A DNA stretch of 64,000 nucleotides from Simplicispira psychrophila DSM 11588 (GCF_000688255.1 NZ_JHYS01000004.1:62001-126000); one strand, 5' to 3'. Positions 46,750 through 55,669 are shown, numbered from the stretch's first letter. The notes: a model not told the origin generated them from the letters alone. Translations and numbers: made by a program.

Positions 46750-48629
46750 GCGCCGCCGCCCCATCTGCTGGCACTTCCGTCAGCCTGGCCCTGCTGGGCC
46801 ACCCCAACAGCGGCAAAACCGCGCTGTTCAACCTGCTGACGGGCAGCCGCCAAAAGGTGGCCAACTATGCCGGGGTGACCGTTGAGCGCAAGGAAGGGCT
46901 GCTGATGACGGCTTCGGGCCAGCGCGTGCGCGTGCTGGACTTGCCCGGCGCCTACAGCCTCAACGCCCTGAGTGCGGACGAAGCAGTGACGCGCGACGTC
47001 ATTACCGGCCAGCGCGCCGGCGAGGCCTCGCCCGAGCTGCTGGTGTGCGTGGTCGATGCCACCAATCTGCGCATGGGCCTGCGCATGGTGCTGGAAACCA
47101 AGACCATGGCTCTGCCGATGGTGCTGGTACTGAACATGAGCGACGCCGCCCGCCGCGCCGGCATTGCCATCGACCGCGCGGTGCTGGAGCGCGAGCTGGG
47201 CATGGCGGTAGTCGAAACCGTGGGTATCCAGAAAGGCGGCGCGCACGAACTGCTGGAGTTCTTGGATGGCTGGCGCAAGCCTGGCACCGCCACTGTCCAG
47301 GCCTGGCAGCCCCAGGGTATCGCGCAGGTGCTGCACACGCAGCAAGAAGCACGGCGCATTTTGCAATTGGCCGTGCGCGAGCCCGAAGGGTTGACGCGGT
47401 TGGACGACCGCATCGACCGCGTGGTGTTGCACCCGCTGTGGGGCATGGTGCTGCTGGCCGCCACCATGTTTTTCATGTTCCAAGCGGTGTTCAGTTGGGC
47501 CGAAATGCCGATGGAAGCCATCAAGTCAGCCTTTGCCGCGCTGGCAGAAGCTGCCAACGCGCACCTGCCCGAAGGTGTTTTGCGCAGCCTGCTGGTGGAC
47601 GGCATCTTGGCCGGCGCGGGTGGTGTGCTGGTGTTTTTACCGCAAATTCTGATTCTGTTCTTGTTCATTCTGGCGCTGGAAGACTCGGGCTATCTGCCAC
47701 GCGCGGCGTTTTTGCTGGACCGCGTCATGGGCACCGTGGGGCTGTCGGGGCGCTCGTTCATTCCGCTGTTGTCGAGCTTTGCCTGTGCCATTCCCGGCAT
47801 CATGGCGACGCGCACCATCACCCATTGGCGCGAGCGGCTGGTGACCATCATGATTGCGCCGCTGATGACCTGCTCGGCACGCCTGCCGGTGTATGCCTTG
47901 CTGATAGCGGCCTTCATTCCCGCGCAAACCGTGTGGGGCGTTTTCAGTCTGCAGGGGCTGGTGATGTTTGCGCTGTACATGGGCGGTATCGTCAGCGCCA
48001 TGGCCGTGGCAGCAGTCATGAAAATCTGGCGCGGCAAGGTGCAGCCGACGCCGCTGATCATGGAATTGCCGCCGTATCGGCTGCCCAGTCTGCGCAGCCT
48101 GGCCAGTGGCTTGTATGAGCGCGCCGCCATCTTCTTGAAGCGCGTCGGCGGCATCATTCTGGCGCTGACAGTATTGCTGTGGTTTTTATCCACTTATCCT
48201 GGTGCCCCCGTCGGCAGCACTGGCCCGGCGATCCAATACAGCTATGCCGGCCAGCTCGGCGCGCTGCTGGAAATCATTTTTGCGCCGATTGGCTTTACCT
48301 GGCAGATTGCGGTGGCGCTGGTGCCTGGTATGGCGGCACGCGAGGTGGTGGTGAGCGCGCTGGGCACGGTGTATGCGCTCTCGGCCACCGGTGACGACGT
48401 GGCCAGCAGCTTGGGTCCGCTGATTGCGCAGCAGTGGTCGCTAGCGACGGCTTTGTCACTGCTGGTGTGGTTTGTTTTTGCGCCGCAGTGCTTTTCAACG
48501 CTGGCTACCGTGCGGCGCGAAACCAATTCTTGGCGCTTGGCGGCGCTGATGGCGGCGTATCTGTTTGCACTGGCCTATGGCGCCAGTTTTATCACTTACC
48601 GGCTGGCGCTGGCCTGGGGAGGAAATTAA
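46746..48629 (+). CDS. feoB: Ferrous iron transport protein B
   Basis: FeoB is the inner-membrane Fe(II) transporter with a cytoplasmic G domain. G1 is GHPNSGKTALFNLLTG at about residues 19-34, switch-region NYAGVTVERKEG, G3 DLPGAYSL, and G4 NMSDAA (the usual NxxD). The membrane part has the two Gate repeats with long hydrophobic helices from about 235 on. The length of 627 aa is shorter than E. coli FeoB (773), as is common in betaproteobacteria. It is translationally coupled to feoA and followed 2 bp later by a small Cys-rich membrane protein gene. Confidence 0.95.
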   Translation: MSAAAPSAGTSVSLALLGHPNSGKTALFNLLTGSRQKVANYAGVTVERKEGLLMTASGQRVRVLDLPGAYSLNALSADEAVTRDVITGQRAGEASPELLVCVVDATNLRMGLRMVLETKTMALPMVLVLNMSDAARRAGIAIDRAVLERELGMAVVETVGIQKGGAHELLEFLDGWRKPGTATVQAWQPQGIAQVLHTQQEARRILQLAVREPEGLTRLDDRIDRVVLHPLWGMVLLAATMFFMFQAVFSWAEMPMEAIKSAFAALAEAANAHLPEGVLRSLLVDGILAGAGGVLVFLPQILILFLFILALEDSGYLPRAAFLLDRVMGTVGLSGRSFIPLLSSFACAIPGIMATRTITHWRERLVTIMIAPLMTCSARLPVYALLIAAFIPAQTVWGVFSLQGLVMFALYMGGIVSAMAVAAVMKIWRGKVQPTPLIMELPPYRLPSLRSLASGLYERAAIFLKRVGGIILALTVLLWFLSTYPGAPVGSTGPAIQYSYAGQLGALLEIIFAPIGFTWQIAVALVPGMAAREVVVSALGTVYALSATGDDVASSLGPLIAQQWSLATALSLLVWFVFAPQCFSTLATVRRETNSWRLAALMAAYLFALAYGASFITYRLALAWGGN

Positions 48630-48631
48630 CG

Positions 48632-48871
48632 ATGTGGCAAGACGTTGCAGTAGGCGCCGTGGTGGTGCTGGCCGGTGTGTATGCGCTGTGGTACTGGATG
48701 CCTGCTGCCCTGCGCAAACGCCTGGGCGCCGTGCGCCCGGCGCTGGGCAAGTCGCCTTCGTGCGGGTCGTGCAGCAGTTGCGGCGGTTGTGGCCCAACCA
48801 AGAAGGGGCCCGCAGCAGATGGACTGAAGGCGCCGGCACCAGACGCCATCCAGGTGCACAAGTCGGCCTAG
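48632..48871 (+). CDS. FeoB-associated Cys-rich small membrane protein (79 aa)
   Basis: One N-terminal membrane helix (VAVGAVVVLAGVYALWYWMPAAL) is followed by a Cys-rich cluster SCGSCSSCGGCG with four cysteines, then a Pro/Ala-rich tail. Position and architecture fit the small Cys-rich membrane proteins that replace FeoC at the end of feo operons; I do not know a proven mechanism. It begins 2 bp after the feoB stop with a GGGGAGGAAATT ribosome-binding site inside feoB, so it is cotranscribed under Fur control. Confidence 0.8.
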   Translation: MWQDVAVGAVVVLAGVYALWYWMPAALRKRLGAVRPALGKSPSCGSCSSCGGCGPTKKGPAADGLKAPAPDAIQVHKSA

Positions 48872-48881
48872 CCGCCGGCTT

Positions 48882-49721
48882 TTATACCAACGTGTCCACG
48901 ATGACTCCTTCGGTCGGCGCTGGCGCCACCTCGGGGGGCTGGAAGCAGTCGCGGAAGGTGAAGACGATGGAGCTGAAGAACATCGCCGCCATCACCATGG
49001 CCAGGCCCATCATCAGGCCGCCAATGGCACTGGGGGCGGACTCGGCACTGAACACGCCCAGCACGGCCAACAGGGCCGACACCAAGCTGATGATTACGCC
49101 ACCGAGCGCAAACACGCCAAACCACGCCAAGCCGTACACCGCGAAGGCGCCAAAGTTGCGCACGCAGGCGACAAAGCTGAAGAACAGGCTCTTGACCGGT
49201 GGTACGCCGTGCCAGTGGACCAGACCTGGCGCGTGCCAGAACAGCAGTGACAGCGGCAGGTACAACACCATCGCGACCCACATGGCCAGTTGGAACGAGC
49301 CGTTTTCGGCCACTTCGCGTGTCATCGGCGCGCCACCCAGATAGACCTCGGCAAATTGACCGCCGTCAAACAGCGCTGAAATGCCCATCACGGCCATAAA
49401 GCCGACGGCATACAGGGCGCCCAGCACCAGCATGTGCTGCAGATGCTGGCGCCCGGTGCGAAACGCCGTCAGCAGCACGGCTGGCGTTGGAAAACGTCCC
49501 TGGATGGCTTCGCCCGAGGCCACCATCATGGCCAGCGTGGCCGATGGCAACAACACCAGTGCCAGCGCCGGGCCAATGAACGGCACCAGGGAGACCAGCG
49601 ACATGGCCGCCATGGTCATGAAGAACAACGCCGCCATGGCCATGGGCTGGCGCCAGAACACGGCAATCCCCCCTTTGACCCAGAGGACGCCGGTGCGGGC
49701 AGGAACGATATTGAGTTTCAT
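48882..49721 (-). CDS. BPSS1780-type hypothetical membrane protein (279 aa)
   Basis: This is an integral membrane protein with about six hydrophobic helices and no catalytic motif. The start MKLNIVPARTGVLWVKGGIAVFWRQPMAMAALFF and the SATLAMMVASGEAIQGRFPTPAVLLTAFR stretch fit a family widespread in Burkholderiales (BPSS1780 type). Its function is unknown. It is convergent with the feo operon, 10 bp from the stop of the Cys-rich gene, and follows thrB on its own strand. Confidence 0.8.
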   Translation of the reverse strand: MKLNIVPARTGVLWVKGGIAVFWRQPMAMAALFFMTMAAMSLVSLVPFIGPALALVLLPSATLAMMVASGEAIQGRFPTPAVLLTAFRTGRQHLQHMLVLGALYAVGFMAVMGISALFDGGQFAEVYLGGAPMTREVAENGSFQLAMWVAMVLYLPLSLLFWHAPGLVHWHGVPPVKSLFFSFVACVRNFGAFAVYGLAWFGVFALGGVIISLVSALLAVLGVFSAESAPSAIGGLMMGLAMVMAAMFFSSIVFTFRDCFQPPEVAPAPTEGVIVDTLV

Positions 49722-49747
49722 GGATGGCTGTGATGGTAGCGCGTGGC

Positions 49748-50701
49748 TTACGACACCTGCACCGGGTGTGCAATGCGTTGGCGCAGCACGCGCTCAAAAT
49801 GGCCTGGATCGTGCGGCGTCAGTACCTGCGCTTCGCGCGGCAGGTGGTAGTCCCACAGGCGTGAAATCCAGAAACGCAGCGCCCCGGCGCGCGCCATGGC
49901 AGGCAGCAGGCTGCGCTCGGCGGCGGTGAGTGTGCGCACACCTTGGTAGGCGCCCAGCATGGCATCGAAACGTGCGGCGTCGTGCGCGCCGCTGTCCCAG
50001 TCGATGCACCAGTCGTTCAGGCACACCGCCAAGTCGAACAAAAAGGTATCGACCCCGGCAAAGTAAAAGTCGAAAAACCCCGTGAGCTGCTCGCCATCAA
50101 ACATCACGTTGTCGCGAAACAGATCAGCGTGCACCGGCCCGCGCGGCAGAGCGGTGTAAGCGGATGAGGCGGCAATGTGGTTTTGATAGGCCAATTCAGA
50201 CTGCAACAGCGCCGCTTGCGCCTCGTCCAAGTGGGCCAGCACCACCGGCGCGGTCTCGTTCCACCACGGCAGGCCACGCAGATTGGGTTGTTGGCGTTCA
50301 AAGCCGTGCCCCGCCAAGTGCATTCGCGCCAGCATCTCGCCCACGGCGGCGCAGTGGACGGCCTGCGGGGCCAACTGGCTGCGCCCGTGCAGTTTGTTGA
50401 CTACGGCAGCAGGCTTGCCGCAGACGCGGTGCAAAATTTCACCGTGTGGGTCGGCCTGTGGATCGGGCACCGGAATACCGGCGTGCGCCAGGTGGCGCAT
50501 CAGGTGCAGATAAAACGGCAGCTGCTCGGCCGTGAGGCGCTCGAACAGCGTCAGGACGAACTCGCCCGAATCGCTGGTGACAAAATAGTTGGTGTTTTCA
50601 ATGCCGCCTTCGATGCCGCGCAATTGCTGCAGCTCGCCCAGCTGCAAACGGCGCAGCAATTCGCGCGCCTCTTTCAAAGAGACCTTGGTAAAAACAGCCA
50701 T
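49748..50701 (-). CDS. thrB: Homoserine kinase (APH-fold type)
   Basis: This enzyme phosphorylates homoserine in threonine synthesis. It belongs to the aminoglycoside-phosphotransferase-like class used by many proteobacteria rather than the GHMP class. Motifs are RGIEGGIENTNYFVTSDSGEFVLTLFE at about residue 29, the catalytic loop GPVHADLFRDNVMFDGE at about 187, and GFFDFYFAGVDTFLFDLAVCLNDW following it. The length of 317 aa is standard. The secreted-protein gene upstream on the same strand is 92 bp away. Confidence 0.93.
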   Translation of the reverse strand: MAVFTKVSLKEARELLRRLQLGELQQLRGIEGGIENTNYFVTSDSGEFVLTLFERLTAEQLPFYLHLMRHLAHAGIPVPDPQADPHGEILHRVCGKPAAVVNKLHGRSQLAPQAVHCAAVGEMLARMHLAGHGFERQQPNLRGLPWWNETAPVVLAHLDEAQAALLQSELAYQNHIAASSAYTALPRGPVHADLFRDNVMFDGEQLTGFFDFYFAGVDTFLFDLAVCLNDWCIDWDSGAHDAARFDAMLGAYQGVRTLTAAERSLLPAMARAGALRFWISRLWDYHLPREAQVLTPHDPGHFERVLRQRIAHPVQVS

Positions 50702-50793
50702 TGCTCAGAACACGAAAAATAGGGAGTCAAAAAAATGGCGCCGCATCCCTGCGGGTGCGGCGCGGTGGCAAGGGCTGCGGGCCCCGGGTGGTA

Positions 50794-51147
50794 TCAGAAC
50801 TTTTTCAGGTTCCAGACACGCGAGCCGGTTTCGGTTTCAGCGCCGTTGCGTGGGCGGTTGCGCACGCCGTCGGAGGGCTGCACCTCATACTCAGGCAGGT
50901 TGCCGACCTTGGGCTGCACGGTAATGTTTTGTGTTTGCCCGCCCACACGCAGCTCGTCAATGCGGCTGCCCTCGTCTTCCACGCGGATGCGCTCGACGCG
51001 CTGGTTCAGGCGGTCGGATTTTTGCTCCGAATTTGATAGCTTTTCGCGCTCTTCTGGCGTGGGCTGGGAAGGATTTTGACTGGCATTTTGGGCCAGGGCG
51101 GAGCCGGTGGCCAAAGCCAGCAGCAAAAGGAGTGGAACAGCGCGCAT
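50794..51147 (-). CDS. Small periplasmic protein (DUF2782-like, 117 aa)
   Basis: The product has a signal peptide (MRAVPLLLLLALATGSALAQ) and a polar mature part with RVERIRVEDEGSRIDELRVGGQTQNITVQPKVGNLPEYEV, resembling the DUF2782 proteins often encoded near polA in betaproteobacteria. Its function is unknown. I start at ATG 51147; the upstream open frame lacks a signal peptide. It lies in a minus-strand group with thrB downstream and another small exported protein upstream. Confidence 0.7.
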   Translation of the reverse strand: MRAVPLLLLLALATGSALAQNASQNPSQPTPEEREKLSNSEQKSDRLNQRVERIRVEDEGSRIDELRVGGQTQNITVQPKVGNLPEYEVQPSDGVRNRPRNGAETETGSRVWNLKKF

Positions 51148-51182
51148 GGCGCGATTGTAGGGCGGGTGGCTGTAGCAGTGGA

Positions 51183-51602
51183 TCAGGGCTGCGGCGGGCA
51201 GACGCCAGCGTTGCACACCACGCTGCGCTGGTTGATGAGGGTTCTGACGTTTTGGCCCATCACTCCCATCTGCTCGCAAATGCCACCGCGCGCGTCAAAT
51301 GCAAACCCTTGCGTGCCACTGGCGTCCAGCGCCTCCACACGCGTTAGCCCCAGCGTGGCAAAGCGCGCGGGGTTGCGCCATTGCTCGGCGCAAATGCCGT
51401 GGACGATGAAGTTGGAATACACCAACTCGTTGACTACCGGCTTGTTGATCTGCACGCGCAGTACGCCGTTGTCCAGTTGTGCCGACTTGAGCCCATGGTT
51501 GCTCAGCGGCTTGTGCATCGGCTCAGGCACATTTTTGAACTCGACGCCAGCAATAGCCAGCGTGGAGGCAGCACTGATCAATAACGCAAGCCATTTTTTC
51601 AT
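51183..51602 (-). CDS. Hypothetical exported protein (139 aa)
   Basis: MKKWLALLISAASTLAIAG is a clear Sec signal peptide. The mature part contains two possible disulfides near the end (GGICEQMG and VVCNAGVCPPQP) plus HGICAEQW in the middle. I recognise no family. The ATG at 51602 is preferred to a TTG/ATG further upstream because it begins the signal peptide. It is divergent from polA, with 85 bp between starts. Confidence 0.65.
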   Translation of the reverse strand: MKKWLALLISAASTLAIAGVEFKNVPEPMHKPLSNHGLKSAQLDNGVLRVQINKPVVNELVYSNFIVHGICAEQWRNPARFATLGLTRVEALDASGTQGFAFDARGGICEQMGVMGQNVRTLINQRSVVCNAGVCPPQP

Positions 51603-51687
51603 AAGAGTTACTGGGTAAATTTTGAGCATTCAAAGGGGCCATTTTGCCGGTATTTTGGCACCCCAGGCCCCCATGCACAATTGCGCC

Positions 51688-54522
51688 ATGACCGAACAAA
51701 AAACTCTGGTGCTGGTCGATGGTTCCAGCTACCTTTACCGCGCCTTTCACGCCATGCCCGACCTGCGTGCCGTGCCCGGCGACCCGACGAGTGTGGCCAC
51801 CGGCGCCATTCGCGGCATGATCAACATGATGGGCGCGCTGCGCAAAGAGGTGCGTGCTGACTACGCGGTGTGCGTTTTTGACGCCCCCGGTCGCACTTTT
51901 CGTGACGACATTTACCCCGACTACAAAGCCCAGCGCGCGCCGATGTCCGACGACCTGCGCGCGCAGATTGCGCCCATCCACGACGTGGTGCGGATGCTCG
52001 GCTGGACGGTGCTGGCGATTCCCGGTGTGGAAGCCGATGACGTGATTGGCACGCTGGCCGTTACTGCTGCGCGCCAGGGCGTCAACGTGGTGATTTCCAG
52101 CGGTGACAAAGATTTGAGTCAACTGGTGGACGCGCACATCACCGTCATCGACACCATGAACGGCAAAAAGCGCGACGTCGCCGGCGTGACGGCGGAGTTT
52201 GGCGTGCCGCCAGCGTTGATGGTGGATTTTCAGGCGCTGGTCGGCGACACCGTGGACAACGTGCCCGGCGTGCCCAAGGTCGGCCCTAAGACCGCCGCCA
52301 AGTGGCTGACGGAATACGGCTCGCTCGACGCGCTGGTGGCGCACGCGGCGGACATCAAAGGCGTGGTCGGCGAGAACCTGCGCGGTGCGCTGGCGTGGCT
52401 GCCAACGGCGCGCCAGCTGGTCACCATCAAGACCGACTGCGATTTGACGGAGCATGTGCCCGGCTTGCCAGCTATGGAAACCATAGCTATCAGCGCAGAT
52501 CAGACCGACGCTTTGCGCGATTTTTATGATCAATACGGCTTCAAAGGCCTGGCACGCGCGCTCGGCGCGGTCAGCGCCAGTGCCGCCCCGGCCGCGCCAC
52601 CCGTCGGCAAGAAAAAGGACGACGGCGGCACCGCCGACCTGTTTGCCGAACCTGTCGATGCCCTCGACCCCGCAACCGCCGATCCAGTCACCGCCATCGC
52701 CGAAGCCGCGCAGCAGCGTGCCGTGGCCTATGAAACCATCCTGACCTGGGAAGCGTTCGAGCGCTGGCTGGCCCGTGCCCAAGCGGCCGCACTGGTCGCC
52801 ATTGACACCGAAACCACCTCGCTCGATGCCCTGAGCGCCGAGATCGTCGGCTTTTCGCTGAGCGTGCAGCCGGGCGAAGCCGCCTACCTCCCGCTGGCCC
52901 ACGCCGGCCCGGATGCGCCCGAGCAGCTGCCGCTGGCCGACGTGCTGGCACGCCTGAAACCCTGGCTGGAAGACGCGAGCAAGCCCAAGCTCGGCCAGCA
53001 CATCAAGTACGACCGCCATGTGCTGGCCAACCACGGCATCCAGGTGCGCGGCTACGCGCACGACACCATGTTGCAAAGCTACGTGCTCGAAGTGCACAAG
53101 CCGCACGGCCTGGCTAGCCTGGCGCTGCGCCACACCGGGCGCAGCGGCCTGAGCTACGAAGACCTGTGCGGCAAGGGCGCGCACCAGATCCCGTTTGCCC
53201 AGGTGGCGGTGGACAAGGCCGCCGCCTATGCCTGCGAGGACGCCGACCAGACCCTGGACGTGCACCGCGTGCTGTGGCCGCAGCTGCAAGCCGATGACAA
53301 GCTGCGCGGCATTTATGCGCTGGAAATGGCCAGCAGCGAGGCGCTGTTTCGCATCGAACGCAACGGCGTGCTGATCGACGCGCCCACATTGGCCACGCAG
53401 AGCCACGAACTGGGTCAGCGCATCCTGCAGCTCGAAACTGACGCCTACGAGATCGCCGGCCAGCCCTTCAATCTGGCCAGCCCCAAGCAGTTGGGCGAAA
53501 TTTTCTTTGACAAACTTGCTATGCCAGTGGTCAAGAAAACTGCCACCGGCGCGCGCAGCACCGACGAAGAAGTGCTGGAAAAGCTGGCGCTGGACTACCC
53601 ACTGCCCAAGAAACTGCTGGAGCACCGTAGCCTGTCCAAGCTCAAAGGCACCTACACCGACAAGCTGGCGCAGCTGGCGAATCCGCGCACTGGTCGGGTG
53701 CACACCCACTACGCCCAAGCCGTCGCAGTCACCGGGCGGCTGTCGAGCAACGAACCCAATCTGCAAAACATCCCGATCCGCACGCTCGAAGGTCGGCGCA
53801 TCCGCGCGGCCTTCGTCGCGCCGCCGGGCCGCGTCATTGCCAGCGCCGACTACAGCCAGATCGAGCTGCGCATCATGGCGCACCTGAGCGGCGATGAGGC
53901 GCTGTTGCACGCCTTCCGCGAAGGTCTGGACGTGCACCGTGCTACCGCCGCCGAAGTGTTTGGCGTGGCTGTGGAGCAGGTGAGCAGCGAGCAGCGCCGT
54001 TATGCCAAGGTGATTAACTTTGGCCTGATTTACGGCATGAGCAGCTTTGGCCTGGCCAAAAGCCTGGGTATCGAAACCAAGGCCGCTGCCGCCTACATCG
54101 ACCGCTACTTTCAGCGCTACCCCGGCGTCAAGCAGTACATGGACGAGACGCGCGCGCTGGCCAAAGCGCAGGGCTACGTCGAAACCGTGCTGGGCCGGCG
54201 CCTGTACCTGCCTGAAATCAACTCGCCCAACGGCCCGCGCCGCGCCGGCGCCGAACGCGCCGCCATCAACGCGCCGATGCAAGGCACCGCTGCCGACCTC
54301 ATCAAACTGGCCATGGTGCAGGTGCAGGCCACGTTGGACACAGAAAAACCCGAGGTGCTGATGGTGCTGCAGGTGCACGATGAACTGGTGTTCGAGCTGC
54401 CCGAAGGCGACGTGGACTGGCTCAAGGCAGAAATCCCGCGCCTGATGGCCGGCGTGGCCGAGCTCAAGGTGCCGCTTTTAGCGGAAGTAGGCGTTGGCAA
54501 GAACTGGGATGAGGCGCATTGA
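51688..54522 (+). CDS. polA: DNA polymerase I
   Basis: This polymerase handles Okazaki fragment processing and gap filling. Domains are the 5'-3' exonuclease (residues 1-290; LVDGSSYLYRAFHA, GVEADDVIGTLA, SGDKDLSQLV), the proofreading exonuclease (about 350-540; AIDTETTSLDA, KYDRHVLANHGI and YACEDADQTLD keep the acidic residues, so it looks active), and the polymerase with motif A SADYSQIELRIMAH, motif B RRYAKVINFGLIYGMSSFGL and motif C VLQVHDELVFE. The length is 944 aa. I start at ATG 51688. The sequence encoding about residues 261-278, in the linker after the 5' nuclease, resembles the dispersed repeat. Confidence 0.96.
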   Translation: MTEQKTLVLVDGSSYLYRAFHAMPDLRAVPGDPTSVATGAIRGMINMMGALRKEVRADYAVCVFDAPGRTFRDDIYPDYKAQRAPMSDDLRAQIAPIHDVVRMLGWTVLAIPGVEADDVIGTLAVTAARQGVNVVISSGDKDLSQLVDAHITVIDTMNGKKRDVAGVTAEFGVPPALMVDFQALVGDTVDNVPGVPKVGPKTAAKWLTEYGSLDALVAHAADIKGVVGENLRGALAWLPTARQLVTIKTDCDLTEHVPGLPAMETIAISADQTDALRDFYDQYGFKGLARALGAVSASAAPAAPPVGKKKDDGGTADLFAEPVDALDPATADPVTAIAEAAQQRAVAYETILTWEAFERWLARAQAAALVAIDTETTSLDALSAEIVGFSLSVQPGEAAYLPLAHAGPDAPEQLPLADVLARLKPWLEDASKPKLGQHIKYDRHVLANHGIQVRGYAHDTMLQSYVLEVHKPHGLASLALRHTGRSGLSYEDLCGKGAHQIPFAQVAVDKAAAYACEDADQTLDVHRVLWPQLQADDKLRGIYALEMASSEALFRIERNGVLIDAPTLATQSHELGQRILQLETDAYEIAGQPFNLASPKQLGEIFFDKLAMPVVKKTATGARSTDEEVLEKLALDYPLPKKLLEHRSLSKLKGTYTDKLAQLANPRTGRVHTHYAQAVAVTGRLSSNEPNLQNIPIRTLEGRRIRAAFVAPPGRVIASADYSQIELRIMAHLSGDEALLHAFREGLDVHRATAAEVFGVAVEQVSSEQRRYAKVINFGLIYGMSSFGLAKSLGIETKAAAAYIDRYFQRYPGVKQYMDETRALAKAQGYVETVLGRRLYLPEINSPNGPRRAGAERAAINAPMQGTAADLIKLAMVQVQATLDTEKPEVLMVLQVHDELVFELPEGDVDWLKAEIPRLMAGVAELKVPLLAEVGVGKNWDEAH
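52470..52520 (+). repeat. Dispersed-repeat-like segment inside polA
   Basis: An 8-bp palindrome, AGCTATGG and CCATAGCT around AAA, leads into ATAGCTATCAGCGCAGA and a later GACGCTTTGCGC. The copy at 57781 reads ATAGCTGTCAGCGCAGA then AAGCGCT, an almost identical 17-bp core. It is in frame in the variable linker after the 5' nuclease domain. Confidence 0.45.
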
Positions 54523-54534
54523 GCTATTGAATTA

Positions 54535-54614
54535 ATAGCTGCTAGCGCACGTATTCACGTCGATTCAGCGTTTTTTATGGGTGAAGTCGTCTGAATACGT
54601 GCGCTACGTGCTAT
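54535..54614 (+). repeat. Long inverted repeat between polA and azlC
   Basis: AGCGCACGTATTCA at 54544-54557 pairs perfectly with TGAATACGTGCGCT at 54592-54605. The stem extends by one further base pair and then, after a small gap, by ATAGC with GCTAT. Both arms resemble 5' halves of the dispersed repeat in opposite orientation, with TTGAATTAATAGCTGCTAGC left and GCTATCAAAATAA right. The loop holds TTTTTT, so it may be a transcript end or stem for polA, or a pair of inverted insertions. Confidence 0.75.
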
Positions 54615-54627
54615 CAAAATAATTTCT

Positions 54628-55347
54628 GTGCTGTCTTCTTCACCACCTTGGTGGACGCCTGCCGTGCGCATGGGCCTGTCCATTTCCGTCGCTACCGGCT
54701 TGTACGGCCTGTCGTTTGGCGCGCTGGCCGTGGCTGCGGGTCTGAGCGTGGCGCAGACGGCGGTGCTGAGTTTGCTGATGTTCACCGGTGGCTCGCAGTT
54801 CGCCTTCATCGGCGTCATCGCTGGCGGGGGCGCGGCCTCGGCGGCGGTGGGTGCAGCGACCTTGTTGGGCGTGCGCAACGCCGTCTATGGGATGCAGATG
54901 AACCGCCTGTTGTTGCCCACCGGCTGGCGCCAATGGCTGGCGGCGCACGTCACCATCGACGAATCCGCCGCCACCGCCGTCGGCCAAAGCTCGCCCGATG
55001 AACAGCGGCGCGGCTTCTGGACGGCGGGCGTTGGCGTGTTTGTGCTGTGGAATTTGTTCACTCTGCTGGGCGCATGGCTGGGCGACGCGCTCGGCGATCC
55101 ACGCCGTTGGGGCTTGGATGGCGCGGCGGTGGCGGCGTTTCTCGGTTTGCTGTGGCCGCGTCTGCGCCAGCGTGAATCGGTGGCGCTGGCGGTGCTGTGT
55201 GGTGTCGTTGTCGCTATGGCCGTGCCGCAAGTGCCGCCCGGTTTGCCGATTTTGCTGGCGGCGGTGGTCGGTGCCGCGTGGGGCTGGTGGGGCTGGTGGG
55301 GGCGTGACCCGGCTGCGGATGCCCCCACGCTAGAGAGCACGCGATGA
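54628..55347 (+). CDS. azlC: AzlC family branched-chain amino acid exporter, large subunit
   Basis: AzlC and AzlD together export branched-chain amino acids and their analogues such as azaleucine. The 239-residue protein has about six hydrophobic helices and the family pattern MGLSISVATGLYGLSFGALAVAAGLS, LLMFTGGSQFAFIG and LLGVRNAVYGMQMN. I take GTG 54628 as start, because the first in-frame ATG is 14 codons later, at 54670. AzlD follows with an ATGA overlap. Confidence 0.9.
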   Translation: MLSSSPPWWTPAVRMGLSISVATGLYGLSFGALAVAAGLSVAQTAVLSLLMFTGGSQFAFIGVIAGGGAASAAVGAATLLGVRNAVYGMQMNRLLLPTGWRQWLAAHVTIDESAATAVGQSSPDEQRRGFWTAGVGVFVLWNLFTLLGAWLGDALGDPRRWGLDGAAVAAFLGLLWPRLRQRESVALAVLCGVVVAMAVPQVPPGLPILLAAVVGAAWGWWGWWGRDPAADAPTLESTR

Positions 55348-55649
55348 CGCTTTGGAGCGCGATTGTGCTGGCCAGCCTGGCCGCGTATCTGACCAAATGG
55401 GCCGGCTACGCCGTCCCCGCCCGCTGGCTACAACACCCGCGTATGGCCCGCGTGGCAGGGGCCATCACCGTGGCGCTGCTGGCCGCGCTGACGGTGATGA
55501 ACACCTTTGCTGCCGGCACCAGCCTGGTGATTGACGCGCGGCTGGCTGCCTTGGTGGTTGCGGCGCTGGCCCTGTGGGCGCGGCTGCCGTTTTTGCTGGT
55601 GGTGGTGTTGGGGGCGGGGGCTGCGGCGGCGGTGCGGTGGTGGGGGTGA
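55344..55649 (+). CDS. azlD: AzlD family branched-chain amino acid exporter, small subunit
   Basis: This is the small membrane partner of AzlC: 101 residues, three to four hydrophobic helices, with the typical YLTKWAGYAVPARWLQHPRMARVAGAITVALLAALTVMNTF stretch. Its ATG overlaps the azlC stop. It is the last typical high-G+C gene before the lower-G+C accessory segment that starts about 20 bp after its stop. Confidence 0.9.
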   Translation: MTLWSAIVLASLAAYLTKWAGYAVPARWLQHPRMARVAGAITVALLAALTVMNTFAAGTSLVIDARLAALVVAALALWARLPFLLVVVLGAGAAAAVRWWG

Positions 55650-55669
55650 ATGGTGAGTTTCAGGCAGGT

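Noticed and set aside
51030-51050. GATAGCTTTTCGCGCTC inside the small periplasmic protein gene, resembling the repeat core
   Set aside because: Only one block matches, with no second arm or AGGCC part; too short to claim.
51523-54378. A 951-codon open frame antisense to polA
   Set aside because: It mirrors the high third-position G+C of polA, has a His/Gln/Arg-rich composition and no domain; polA on the plus strand is complete.
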